Assembly (NCBI RefSeq): GCF_900456975.1 | Contig: NZ_UGYM01000002.1 | Location: 4,278,001 to 4,342,000 of the forward strand | DNA length: 64,000 nucleotides | Direction of reading: 5' to 3' | Source: Shewanella baltica | GTDB lineage: Bacteria; Pseudomonadota; Gammaproteobacteria; Enterobacterales; Shewanellaceae | Shown: piece by piece, positions 53,096 through 62,762 of the stretch | How positions within the stretch are numbered: the stretch's first letter is position 1 | Layout: each line of letters opens with the position of its first letter | The notes under the pieces: generated by a model | Database searches by the model: none | What the model saw: only the letters and a program-made list of their open reading frames with translations | What the model was told of the DNA's origin: nothing | Made by a program: the position numbers and the translations under genes

Positions 53096-54331
53096 TTAAA
53101 ATTCGCCCTTAAACCAGCTTTGGACCCGATTCCAAGCGCTAGTTACCCCTTGGCGCTCAGGACGTTCGAACTGACGTTCGATCACCCGTCGTGCACCGTA
53201 ATGAAGCAGTCCGACTCCAGTGGAGTAAATAGACTGGTCCACGTATTCATATAAACCTTTGATCGGTAGCGGTGACGCTACACGAACAGGCATGCCGAAC
53301 GTCGCTTCCGCGATATCGACCACACCTTGAATCGACGCTGTGCCACCTGTGAGCACAATACCTGCGGCGATTTGATCTTCTAATCCACTATCTTTCAACT
53401 CTTTAAGTACTAACTCAAACAGCTCTTGGTATCTTGGTTCTACTACTTCGGCGAGCGTGTGACGTGACATGCTACGTGATGGACGACCACCTACCGACGG
53501 TACTTCGATACTGTCTTCGCGGCTCACCATAGAGCTGCGCGCACAGGCAAATTGCACCTTAATTTGTTCTGCATGTGACGACGGTGTGCGGAAAATCTTC
53601 GCAATGTCGTTAGTCACTTGGTTGCCTGCGACTGGCACAACCGCACAATGACGCAAAGCGCCGTTGGTATATACCGCAATATCTGTGGTGCCACCGCCAA
53701 TATCGACGATACACACACCTAAGTCTTTCTCATCGAAGGTCAGCACGGCATCGGCCGAAGCAATCCCAGAGAACACTAAGTCGTCGACCTTAAGGCCACA
53801 ACGCTCAACGCTCTTAGTAATGTTCTTCGCCATATCATTGGCGCAGGTCACTATGTGTACCTTGGCTTCCATACGCATACCGGACATACCGATAGGGCTG
53901 CGAATGCCGTCTTGCACGTCGATCGCATATTCCTGTGGCAGCACATGCAAGATGCGACGTTCAGTCGGGATCTTCACCGAGCGAGCCGTGTGGATCACGT
54001 TATCAACGTCTTCCTGTGTCACTTCTTCATCGTTGATCGAGACCATGCCGTTTTCGTTTTGGCAGGCGATGTGTTTACCAGAGATGCTCAGGTAAACCGA
54101 TGACACTTGGCAATCGGCCATTAATTCCGCTTGATCGAGCGCACGTTGTACACTGCGAACGATCGAATCTAAATCGTTAACGCCACCTTTATCCATGCCC
54201 CTTGAGGGATGGTTACCAAGGCCGACTATGCTGATTTCGCCATCGGGCAGAACTTCGCCTATGATCACTGCGACCTTAGAGGTTCCTATGTCCAATCCGA
54301 CGATAAGGTTTCTATCTTGGTTTTTGATCAT
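53096..54331 (-). CDS. ftsA: Cell division protein FtsA
   Basis: This 411-residue actin-like ATPase anchors FtsZ to the membrane. The phosphate 1 loop V-G-L-D-I-G-T-S-K, the phosphate 2 segment D-I-G-G-G-T-T-D-I, and the C-terminal amphipathic helix (W-N-R-V-Q-S-W-F-K) are visible. It overlaps ftsQ by 20 bp. Confidence 0.97.
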   Translation of the reverse strand: MIKNQDRNLIVGLDIGTSKVAVIIGEVLPDGEISIVGLGNHPSRGMDKGGVNDLDSIVRSVQRALDQAELMADCQVSSVYLSISGKHIACQNENGMVSINDEEVTQEDVDNVIHTARSVKIPTERRILHVLPQEYAIDVQDGIRSPIGMSGMRMEAKVHIVTCANDMAKNITKSVERCGLKVDDLVFSGIASADAVLTFDEKDLGVCIVDIGGGTTDIAVYTNGALRHCAVVPVAGNQVTNDIAKIFRTPSSHAEQIKVQFACARSSMVSREDSIEVPSVGGRPSRSMSRHTLAEVVEPRYQELFELVLKELKDSGLEDQIAAGIVLTGGTASIQGVVDIAEATFGMPVRVASPLPIKGLYEYVDQSIYSTGVGLLHYGARRVIERQFERPERQGVTSAWNRVQSWFKGEF

Positions 54332-55100
54332 TAATTATCGGCTCTCTTGTTTGTGCATCGCCCCAGCCTACGGCCAACCCTGTGTCGTAGCGCAAATCTA
54401 CTCTGGCAACGGATTTCTCTTGTTTCGCCAAAACCGGATAAACAGTAATAAATCGCTGTATCCGTGCAATTTTATCTTCTCGACCTAAATCTAAAACGAT
54501 GCCGTTTCCTAAGGTCGCGTGCCACGCATGTCGTGGCGTCAAATACAAACTGGCTAAGGTAAAGCCATTAATCTTTAACAGGGAGTTGATCTGTGCATAG
54601 ACAGTCAACACCTCAAGGCCCATATCGTCTGGCCCTGATAACTGCGGTAAATGTTCCAGCTCTGGATGCGATGGCGCTTCAAACACTTCACCATGCACAT
54701 TCAACCAGGAGTCGCCATTCCAATGGGCCGCCGGTTGCTGCTCTTGCAAATACACCCTGAGTTTCGCTGGCCACTCACGTCTTACCGACGCGCGATACAC
54801 CCAAGGTAAGTCTTCTAACGCCTGTTGCACTAAGGTGATGTCAGCACTAAAAAAACTCCGCTGCATTAAATCCTGTAGTGCCACTTGTATATCTTTATCT
54901 GTGGTGTAAGCCCGCTCACCTTTGATGGCAACGGCCTCTATCGGCAAGGTGCTGGCATCATTTAAAAACTTATGTAACTGGTATCCACCAAATACAAAAC
55001 TGGCCACGATGAAGAATAAAAAGCCAGCCCCGCTCCACAGATACCAATTAACCCGTGACATTCTTGCCCGCCAGTGCCGCCTCTTATCACTCCAAGACAC
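54312..55100 (-). CDS. ftsQ: Cell division protein FtsQ
   Basis: This 262-residue bitopic membrane protein links early and late division proteins. It has a short cytoplasmic end, one membrane helix (about residues 20-42), a POTRA domain, and a beta-rich C-terminal domain. The start is GTG with GGAATG before it. A sigma-70 promoter lies in the gap before it; ddlB, which normally precedes ftsQ, is missing. Confidence 0.94.
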   Translation of the reverse strand: MSWSDKRRHWRARMSRVNWYLWSGAGFLFFIVASFVFGGYQLHKFLNDASTLPIEAVAIKGERAYTTDKDIQVALQDLMQRSFFSADITLVQQALEDLPWVYRASVRREWPAKLRVYLQEQQPAAHWNGDSWLNVHGEVFEAPSHPELEHLPQLSGPDDMGLEVLTVYAQINSLLKINGFTLASLYLTPRHAWHATLGNGIVLDLGREDKIARIQRFITVYPVLAKQEKSVARVDLRYDTGLAVGWGDAQTREPIINDQKPR

Positions 55101-55150
55101 GCTTCATTCCACCTTTAACGACACTCATTAAAAACCACAGAAAACCGGCC

Positions 55151-55178
55151 ATTATATAGACCAAAATCCTTTGGTCAA
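55151..55178 (-). promoter_or_regulatory. Sigma-70 promoter of ftsQAZ overlapping a palindrome
   Basis: TTGACC (55178-55173) and TATAAT (55156-55151) with a 16-bp spacer sit in the murC-ftsQ gap, about 50 bp before the ftsQ start. A 7-bp inverted repeat GACCAAA/TTTGGTC (55159-55165 and 55170-55176) overlaps the -35 and spacer, as an operator would. Confidence 0.7.
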
Positions 55179-55212
55179 AATTTCCTTTTCCTCGCAGATC
55201 AAGCGCTAAAGA

Positions 55213-56679
55213 TCAGCTTGCTTGCGCAGGTAATTCCGCAACGGCAAAGCCCAATTCTGTCGTCGCTAACAATCGCGACAGGGCGCCAATATTACCTGCA
55301 CCTTGGGTGAGTAATAAATCCCCCTCTTGCAATACATCGGGCAATACCTCTGCGAGCTGATCAGGACTGGCGATAAAGATCGGATCTAACTGGCCACGCA
55401 GGCGAATTGAGCGACATAAGGCTCGGCCATCGGCACCAGTGATCGGCGCTTCACCCGCACTATAAACATCGAGCAACAGTAAACAATCCACTTGGGATAA
55501 CACTTCAACAAAGTCTTCATACAAATCACGGGTACGTGTGTATCTGTGTGGCTGATACGCCATAACCAGACGCTTGTCGGGCCAACCTGCACGGGCGGCT
55601 TTAATGGTCGCGGCGACTTCACTGGGGTGATGGCCATAATCATCGACTAACATAACTTCGCCCTTAGGCGTAGCAAACTTGCCCAAATGCTGGAAACGAC
55701 GACCTATACCTTGGAACTCCACTAACGCCTGAGTAATGGCGCTGTCGTCGATTTCATCTTCGGTCGCGACCGCAATCGCAGCCAAGGCATTAAGCACGTT
55801 ATGTTGACCCGGCAAGTTAAGCACCAGATCGAGATCCGCTTTACCTTTACGTCTTACAGTGAAACGACACTGATGCCCTTGCTGACTGAAATTCAGCGCT
55901 TGCACGTCCGCATCGTCACTAAAACCGTAGGTCACGAGTTGACGACCAATCCGCGGCATGATTTCACGCACTACAGCATCGTCGATACACACAACTGCGA
56001 CACCGTAGAACGGCAAGTTATGTAGGAAATCCACGAAGGTCGATTTCAATTTTTCGAAATCACCGCCATAGGTATCCATGTGATCGGCTTCAATGTTAGT
56101 TACCACACTGACCATAGGCTGCAAATGCAGGAAGCTCGCATCGCTCTCATCGGCCTCGGCAATCAAGTAACGGCTGGTGCCTAATCTGGCATTAGTACCG
56201 GCACTATTGAGCAAGCCACCAATCACGAAGGTAGGATCCCGTCCCGCTTGACCGTACACGCTGGCGATAAGGCTCGTTGTCGTCGTTTTACCATGGGTGC
56301 CGGCAATCGCGACCCCATGACGGTAGCGCATCAACTCGGCTAGCATTTCGGCGCGACGCACGATAGGAATACGTAATTCTTTGGCAGCAAGGATTTCTGG
56401 GTTTTCCAGATTAATCGCCGTGGAGACCACGACCACATCCACTTGCTGCACGTTTTCGGCAGCATGACCAATTTGGATCTTGGCACCGAGCAAACACAAT
56501 CGGTCGGTCACAGCATTTTGCGCGATATCCGAACCACTCACCTGATAGCCTTCGTTCACTAACACTTCGGCGATCCCGCCCATGCCCGCGCCGCCAATGC
56601 CGACGAAGTGAATACGCTTAATACGGCGCATTTCTGGGATCATGCTTCTCAGTTGTGCATATCTTTCTGTCTTAGTCAT
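55213..56679 (-). CDS. murC: UDP-N-acetylmuramate-L-alanine ligase MurC
   Basis: This 488-residue ligase adds L-alanine to UDP-MurNAc in peptidoglycan precursor synthesis. The N-terminal nucleotide loop [12 protein letters not shown], the ATP loop G-T-H-G-K-T-T-T-T, and the [12 protein letters not shown] region are diagnostic. GAAAGGA lies before the ATG at the end of murG. Confidence 0.97.
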
Positions 56680-56681
56680 GC

Positions 56682-57773
56682 TTATCCTTTCTCAGCAAGG
56701 CTGATGCACACTGCGGCAACTTGTTCAGTCGCATCCAGTACGGCAACGTCTCTCGCTCTTTGGCCCATACGGGCTAATTCTGTTCTGTCATTGGCAAGCA
56801 GTTGTAATTTGCCCGCCAGTTTATTCACGTCCAAGATGGCCTGTGGCAATAGGAAAGCTGCGCCAGCCTCAACCAATACTTGACCGTTACGGGTTTGGTG
56901 ATCATCCACCGCATGGGGATAAGGCACCAGAATACTCGGTAGCCCCACCGCCGCTAACTCAGACACCGTCAGCGCTCCGGAGCGGCACAATACCACATCA
57001 GCCCAGCGATAAGCGGCTTCCATGTCGTCGATAAACTCGGCGATATTCACGCCGCCATCTTGCCCATGTTGCTGATAAGCCGCCTTCACGCCCGCAAGAT
57101 TATCTTTACCCACTTGATGCCATACCGTAACGGACTGCTGCTGACTCAGAATCGCAACCGCTTCAGGCATCAGATCGTTAAAGACTTTGGCGCCAAGGCT
57201 GCCACCGACAACTAATACTTTTAAGGCTTCATCAGCCTCTGGCTTTGGTTCTGCGCCTAAGGCAATCAATTCTTGGCGAATCGGATTACCAACAACCTTG
57301 GCCTTCACTGTGGTAAAGGTATTTTTAAAGGCACATAACACTTGCGTCGCAATCCGCGACAACAACTTGTTCGTCATCCCTGGGATGGCATTTTGCTCAT
57401 GTAGTACCAATGGAATACCGGCTAATCTTGCCGCCACACCACCTGGGCCACTGGCGAATCCGCCCATGCCAAGCACGACATCGGGTTTAAACTCAGCAAT
57501 AACGGCCTTAGCCTGCAATATTGAGCGCACCACTTTAAAGGGCGCCGCGAGTTTACGTATCAAACCATTGCCGCGCACACCTTTGATATCGATGAAATCA
57601 ATATCAAATCCATACTGGGGCACTAAACGCGCCTCCATACGATCGGCCGTGCCTAACCAACGCACTTGCCAACCCTGTTGAGCTAGATACTTAGCCACTG
57701 CCAGCGCCGGGAACACATGTCCTCCCGTACCACCCGCCATGACTAAAATACGTTTTCCTGCTGGGGTCATCAC
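56682..57773 (-). CDS. murG: Lipid II synthase MurG (N-acetylglucosaminyltransferase)
   Basis: This 363-residue GT-B enzyme adds GlcNAc to lipid I to make lipid II on the inner membrane. The [10 protein letters not shown] glycine loop and the [14 protein letters not shown] block are the family hallmarks. The start overlaps ftsW by 4 bp, and two ATG codons are in tandem. Confidence 0.97.
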
Positions 57774-58981
57774 TTCAATCTCCCTTGCACGGCCTGAACT
57801 AATGTCATGCGCCGTTCGTAATCAATGCGTAGCAACATCATGGCTGCCGCCGTCATGACCCATAAACTACTGCCGCCGTAGCTGATAAAAGGCAATGTCA
57901 GTCCTTTGGTCGGTAACATGCCGATACTCGCGCCGACATTAACCACAGTCTGGAAACATACCCAAATACCAATGGCGTAACCTAAATAACCTTCGAAGGG
58001 CTTATCCATGGCTAAGCACAAATTGCCCAAACGAATCGATCTCAGTGCCACAAACAGCAGCACAGATAACACGGCGATAATACCGATAAAACCTAATTCT
58101 TCGCCGATCACGGCGAAGATAAAGTCAGTGTGCGCTTCGGGCAGATATTCTAATTTCTGAATACTGTTGCCCAGCCCTTGGCCGAACCAATCGCCACGGC
58201 CATAGGCCATCAAAGATTGCGTCAACTGGTAACCGCTACCGAAGGGATCTTGCCAAGGATCCATAAACGATGTCACTCGTCGCATACGGTAAGGTTCTAA
58301 CAACACCAAAGCCACAAACGCCAACACACCGGCAAAAATCAGGGCGAAGAAGTCGAGCAAACGTGCACCCGCTAAAAACAGCAGCCCAACGGTACCGACG
58401 AACAACACCACAACCGTCCCTAAGTCGGGCTGCATCAAAATCAGCACAGCGTAAATGGCAAATACCGCAATCGGTTTATAGAAACCCTTAGCGTTCTCGC
58501 GCACTTCCTGATGACGACGCACTAAATAGCCCGCCATGTAGATGGCAAAAGCAAACTTAGCGACTTCCGCCACTTGGATGCGAATTGGGCCGATCGATAA
58601 CCAACGCGTCGCGCCGTTTACCGTAGTACCGACCACTAAAACCGCCAGCAACATCAAGCCCACAACCAATAGCAACATGGGGCTCCAGCGCTGCCAAGTT
58701 TGCATTTCAACTCTTAATACAAATGCCGCAATGACTAAGCAACCCACTAAATAACCCACATGGCGAGTCATAAAATAAAACGGGTTACCCGTGAGCGTTT
58801 GCGCTTCTGGCATTGAGGCCGACATCACCATCACAAAGCCAAAGCCAATCAAAGACAACACAGCCGCGAGCAAAGCACGGTCGTACAATTGCACGCCCGG
58901 CACTTCGGTATCACGTTGCCAATTGGGCATTGCAGAACGCAAACGCCCAAATAGGCTGAGTTGTCTTACATCACTCGCCAT
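57770..58981 (-). CDS. ftsW: Cell division lipid II polymerase FtsW
   Basis: This 403-residue SEDS-family membrane protein polymerises glycan strands at the septum with FtsI. About ten membrane helices, G-Y-Q-L-T-Q-S-L-M-A-Y-G-R-G, and F-I-S-Y-G-G-S-S are present. I chose ATG 58981, which overlaps the murD end by 11 bp; a further in-frame start 33 bp upstream would lie well inside murD. Confidence 0.95.
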   Translation of the reverse strand: MASDVRQLSLFGRLRSAMPNWQRDTEVPGVQLYDRALLAAVLSLIGFGFVMVMSASMPEAQTLTGNPFYFMTRHVGYLVGCLVIAAFVLRVEMQTWQRWSPMLLLVVGLMLLAVLVVGTTVNGATRWLSIGPIRIQVAEVAKFAFAIYMAGYLVRRHQEVRENAKGFYKPIAVFAIYAVLILMQPDLGTVVVLFVGTVGLLFLAGARLLDFFALIFAGVLAFVALVLLEPYRMRRVTSFMDPWQDPFGSGYQLTQSLMAYGRGDWFGQGLGNSIQKLEYLPEAHTDFIFAVIGEELGFIGIIAVLSVLLFVALRSIRLGNLCLAMDKPFEGYLGYAIGIWVCFQTVVNVGASIGMLPTKGLTLPFISYGGSSLWVMTAAAMMLLRIDYERRMTLVQAVQGRLK

Positions 58982-60290
58982 TGAGTTGCTCCACAAGGTT
59001 TCTAAAATCGTCACCTCGAGCCATAAAGTTACTGTACATATCTAAACTGGCGCAGGCTGGCGACAATAAAACGATATCGCCAGAGGTCGCCAATTCAGCG
59101 GCTTTAGCCACCGCAGCCGCCATAGTCTCGACTCTGACCGCGCCGTCTTTTAAGGCGGCAATCTTTTTGCCATCACGACCTAAGGTAATGAGATGTGTTA
59201 CTTTCGCTAACGCCACGCCTAAAGGTTTAAAATCAGCACCTTTACCGTCACCGCCAGCAATCAAAATAATATCGCCTAAGTGATCACTCAAACCATCGAG
59301 CGCGGCAACTGTGGCACCGACGTTCGTCGCTTTCGAGTCATTGACATAGGTCACGCCATTCTTAATCCCAACCACTTCACAGCGATGGGATAAGCCGGTA
59401 AAGCTACGCGCCACTTTTGCCATCACCTGCTTATCAACACCGACAACATCCACAAGCGCCATTGCTGCGAGTAGGTTGGCATGGTTATGGCTACCAATCA
59501 GGGAGACTTCAGTGATCGGCATGATTTCGCTGCTGCCGTGATAAATCTTGCTGTCGCTGATACCCCATTCGTCCGCTTCTGGCGCAGCTAAACCAAAACT
59601 GTTTTGGTTCATTGGCTCTGGCGGTACGGTCAGTTTATCGTCGCGATTAAACAGCACGGCGCGGCTTTGTTTGTATAAACGTAATTTAGCTTCGCGGTAG
59701 GCAGCGATATCGCTGTATCTGTCCATGTGGTCTTCGCTGATATTCAAACAGGTCGCCACCACACACTTAAGGCTATGGGTGGTTTCCAATTGAAAGCTCG
59801 ACAACTCAAGCACAAATAAGTCGGCATTTTCATGCAGTAAATCCAGCGCAGGCACACCGATATTGCCACCAACGGCAACGGCAATACCCGCTTCCCTTGC
59901 CATTTCGCCCACAAGCGTAGTGACAGTTGATTTACCGTTAGAGCCAGTAATACCGATAACGCAAGGTTTACGGTCAGCAATCTCACGGGCAAATAGCTCC
60001 ACATCGCCAATCACTTCGATGCCCATATCCACAGCGGCACGCACCTCTGGGGTATAAGTGGCAATGCCGGGACTGATAATGATCTGCGTCGCTTGCACGA
60101 GATAACGGCAATCGAATCCGCCAGAAATCAGCTTCACATCAGGAAAAGACGTCGCTAATGTTTCGGCGCCCGGAGGCTGCCGACGACTGTCCATCACCAA
60201 TGGCGTAATGCCCTTTCCACACAAATAGCGCACGACGGACAAACCCGTTGCTCCTAAACCTAACACTATGTGTGAATACTGATTTTGCAT
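58971..60290 (-). CDS. murD: UDP-N-acetylmuramoyl-L-alanine-D-glutamate ligase MurD
   Basis: This 439-residue ligase adds D-glutamate. The N-terminal loop G-L-G-A-T-G-L-S, the ATP loop G-I-T-G-S-N-G-K-S-T, and N-D-S-K-A-T-N are present. ATG 60290 has AAGG nine bases before it; an in-frame TTG 6 bp upstream is too close to that site to use it. It follows mraY after 6 bp. Confidence 0.96.
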   Translation of the reverse strand: MQNQYSHIVLGLGATGLSVVRYLCGKGITPLVMDSRRQPPGAETLATSFPDVKLISGGFDCRYLVQATQIIISPGIATYTPEVRAAVDMGIEVIGDVELFAREIADRKPCVIGITGSNGKSTVTTLVGEMAREAGIAVAVGGNIGVPALDLLHENADLFVLELSSFQLETTHSLKCVVATCLNISEDHMDRYSDIAAYREAKLRLYKQSRAVLFNRDDKLTVPPEPMNQNSFGLAAPEADEWGISDSKIYHGSSEIMPITEVSLIGSHNHANLLAAMALVDVVGVDKQVMAKVARSFTGLSHRCEVVGIKNGVTYVNDSKATNVGATVAALDGLSDHLGDIILIAGGDGKGADFKPLGVALAKVTHLITLGRDGKKIAALKDGAVRVETMAAAVAKAAELATSGDIVLLSPACASLDMYSNFMARGDDFRNLVEQLNGE

Positions 60291-60296
60291 AACCAA

Positions 60297-61379
60297 TTAC
60301 CTTAACTTCAACGTGGCTAAGCCAAGTAAGACGAGGAATATCGAGATAATCCAAAAACGCACTATCACTCGAGGTTCAGGCCAGCCTTTTAACTCATAGT
60401 GATGGTGTATCGGCGCCATGCGGAAAATACGCTGGCCGCGTAACTTGTACGAACCCACCTGCAGGATGACTGACAGGGTTTCCATCACGAACACACCGCC
60501 CATGATCACTAACAAAATTTCTTGGCGAACGAGCACTGCAATTGTGCCCAGTGCAGCACCTAATGACAGTGAACCCACATCGCCCATGAAGACTTGCGCG
60601 GGGTAAGTGTTGAACCACAAAAAGCCCAGACCCGCACCGACAATGGCGGTACAGACAATCACAAGCTCACCCGAGCCAGGTAAATGCGGAATATGTAAGT
60701 AGTTCGCAAACTGCGCGTGACCCGATAAATAAGCAATCAAGGCAAACGCCGCCGCGACCATTACCGTCGGCATAATGGCCAAACCGTCGAGGCCGTCGGT
60801 TAAGTTCACCGCATTGCTCGAACCCACAATCGTGAAGTACGCCAATACGATAAAGACGGCGCCAAGTTGCGGCATCACGTCTTTAAAGAAAGGCACCACT
60901 AACTGGGTTTCACCTGGATTTGCCGCTGTGGCATACAGGAAAAAAGCAATGAGCAGCGCAGCTAAAGATTGCAGAATGTACTTCCAGCGCGCGATCAAAC
61001 CTTTAGTGTCTTTACGCACCACTTTGCGGTAATCGTCGATAAAGCCGATCAAACCGAAACTGCCGAGCACAAACAACATCACCCACACATAGCGGCTACC
61101 GAGATCGCCCCACAGCAATACGCTGATGAAGATGGCGGCTAATATCAGCAAGCCACCCATAGTCGGCGTGCCACGCTTACTAAAATGTGATTCTGGACCA
61201 TCGTTACGCACGACCTGACCAATTTGCAGTAATTGCAAACGCTCGATCAGTTTAGGGCCAAACCATAAGCTAAAAACCAATGCGGTTAATAAGCCTAAAA
61301 TGGCTCGAAACGTTACATAGGAAAACACGTTAAACCCGGTATGAAAACGGGTTAAATACTCGGCCAGATATACCAGCAT
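60297..61379 (-). CDS. mraY: Phospho-N-acetylmuramoyl-pentapeptide transferase MraY
   Basis: This 360-residue, ten-helix membrane enzyme makes lipid I from UDP-MurNAc-pentapeptide and undecaprenyl phosphate. The [26 protein letters not shown] and H-H-H-Y-E-L-K-G-W segments are all present. The stop of murF lies directly before the start. Confidence 0.98.
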
Positions 61380-62762
61380 TTACACTAACTCCCCACGCCC
61401 GAAGGCTACTGTTAGTCCATCCACGACCCGCTCCATGGCGGCGCTACGTGAACCTTTAACGAGAACCGTTACCTGTCCCGGTAACTGGTTAATATGCTTT
61501 ATGAGTTTTTCTACTAACGTCGCCACACTGTCATAGTGCTCCGCACCGAAAGCTTGGCTCGTATGCTGACTTAACGTTCCGGTGCAAAACAAGGCATCTA
61601 TCCCCTGTTGCTTGGCCAGTTGCCCTAGTTCAGCGTGTAAAAGGGGCGCATTGTCGCCTAATTCTCCTAAATCTCCCAGTACCAGACAGCGATTTTCAGA
61701 AATTTCCTTTAACCAAGCGATTGCCGCCCCAACGGACACAGGATTCGCGTTATAGCTATCGTCGATTAGACGTACGCGTCCCAATTGACTCGGCTGCATA
61801 CGCCCTTTCACTGGCGTTAGTTGGCTTAAGCCTTCGGCGATCTCTGTCAAACTTAATCCCAAGGCAATACAAACACTTGCAGCGGCGAGTGCATTACTCA
61901 CCTGATGGCGACCCGCCAGCGGTAGTACCACTTGGCAAGATTCACCTGAGTAATTGAGCATAAAACGATAGCAACCATCGGCATTGGTCTTATGACCTGT
62001 AGCGATGACGTCGATATGACGTTTAGCGGCGCCATCTTGCTGGGAGAAGCTCAGTTGCTTATAAGGTCTTGCCTTAACGCTCATAAAATCGGCGAAGGCA
62101 TCATCGGCGTTGATGATGGCGGTGCCATCGGCCTGCAGATGATTAAAAATTTCCGACTTAGCCTGCGCGACACCCGCCTGCGATCCAAATCCTTCTAAAT
62201 GGGCACTGCCGACGTTATTCACCAGCGCCACGTTCGGACGCACGAGTCCTGAGGTGTAATCAATTTCACCTTTATGGTTAGCCCCGAGCTCGAATATCCC
62301 AAACTCATCCGCTGGCGTTAAACGCAGCAAGGTAAGCGGCACACCGATTTCATTATTGAAGTTACCAGCGGTATAGAGGATTTGATGCTTTGCCGACAGA
62401 ATGGTCGCGATCATTTCCTTCACGCTAGTCTTGCCGTTTGAGCCTGTTAACGCCACGCAAATGGGATTGATTTGGTCACGGACATAAGCCCCTATCGCGC
62501 CCATGGCTTTTTGGCAATCGGGCACAATCAGCTGCGGAATATCAAAGGCTAACTCGCGCTCGACCATTAACGCCGCGGCGCCGTTCTCAATAGCGGTAGC
62601 AGCAAAATCATGGCCATCAAAACGCTCACCCTTTAAGGCTACAAACAGGGTTGCAGCGCCGATTTTGCGGCTATCACTGCTTAAATCTTCGATGGTGACG
62701 TCGTCACCGACTCGAAACGTACCTAAGTGTTGACTTAGGGTCTCGAGAGAAAGAGGGATCAT
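61380..62762 (-). CDS. murF: UDP-MurNAc-tripeptide D-alanyl-D-alanine ligase MurF
   Basis: This 460-residue ligase adds D-Ala-D-Ala to the tripeptide. The ATP loop [10 protein letters not shown], the [10 protein letters not shown] segment, and D-D-S-Y-N-A-N-P are family signatures. Its ATG overlaps the murE stop as ATGA, and its stop immediately precedes the mraY start, so all three are coupled. Confidence 0.97.
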
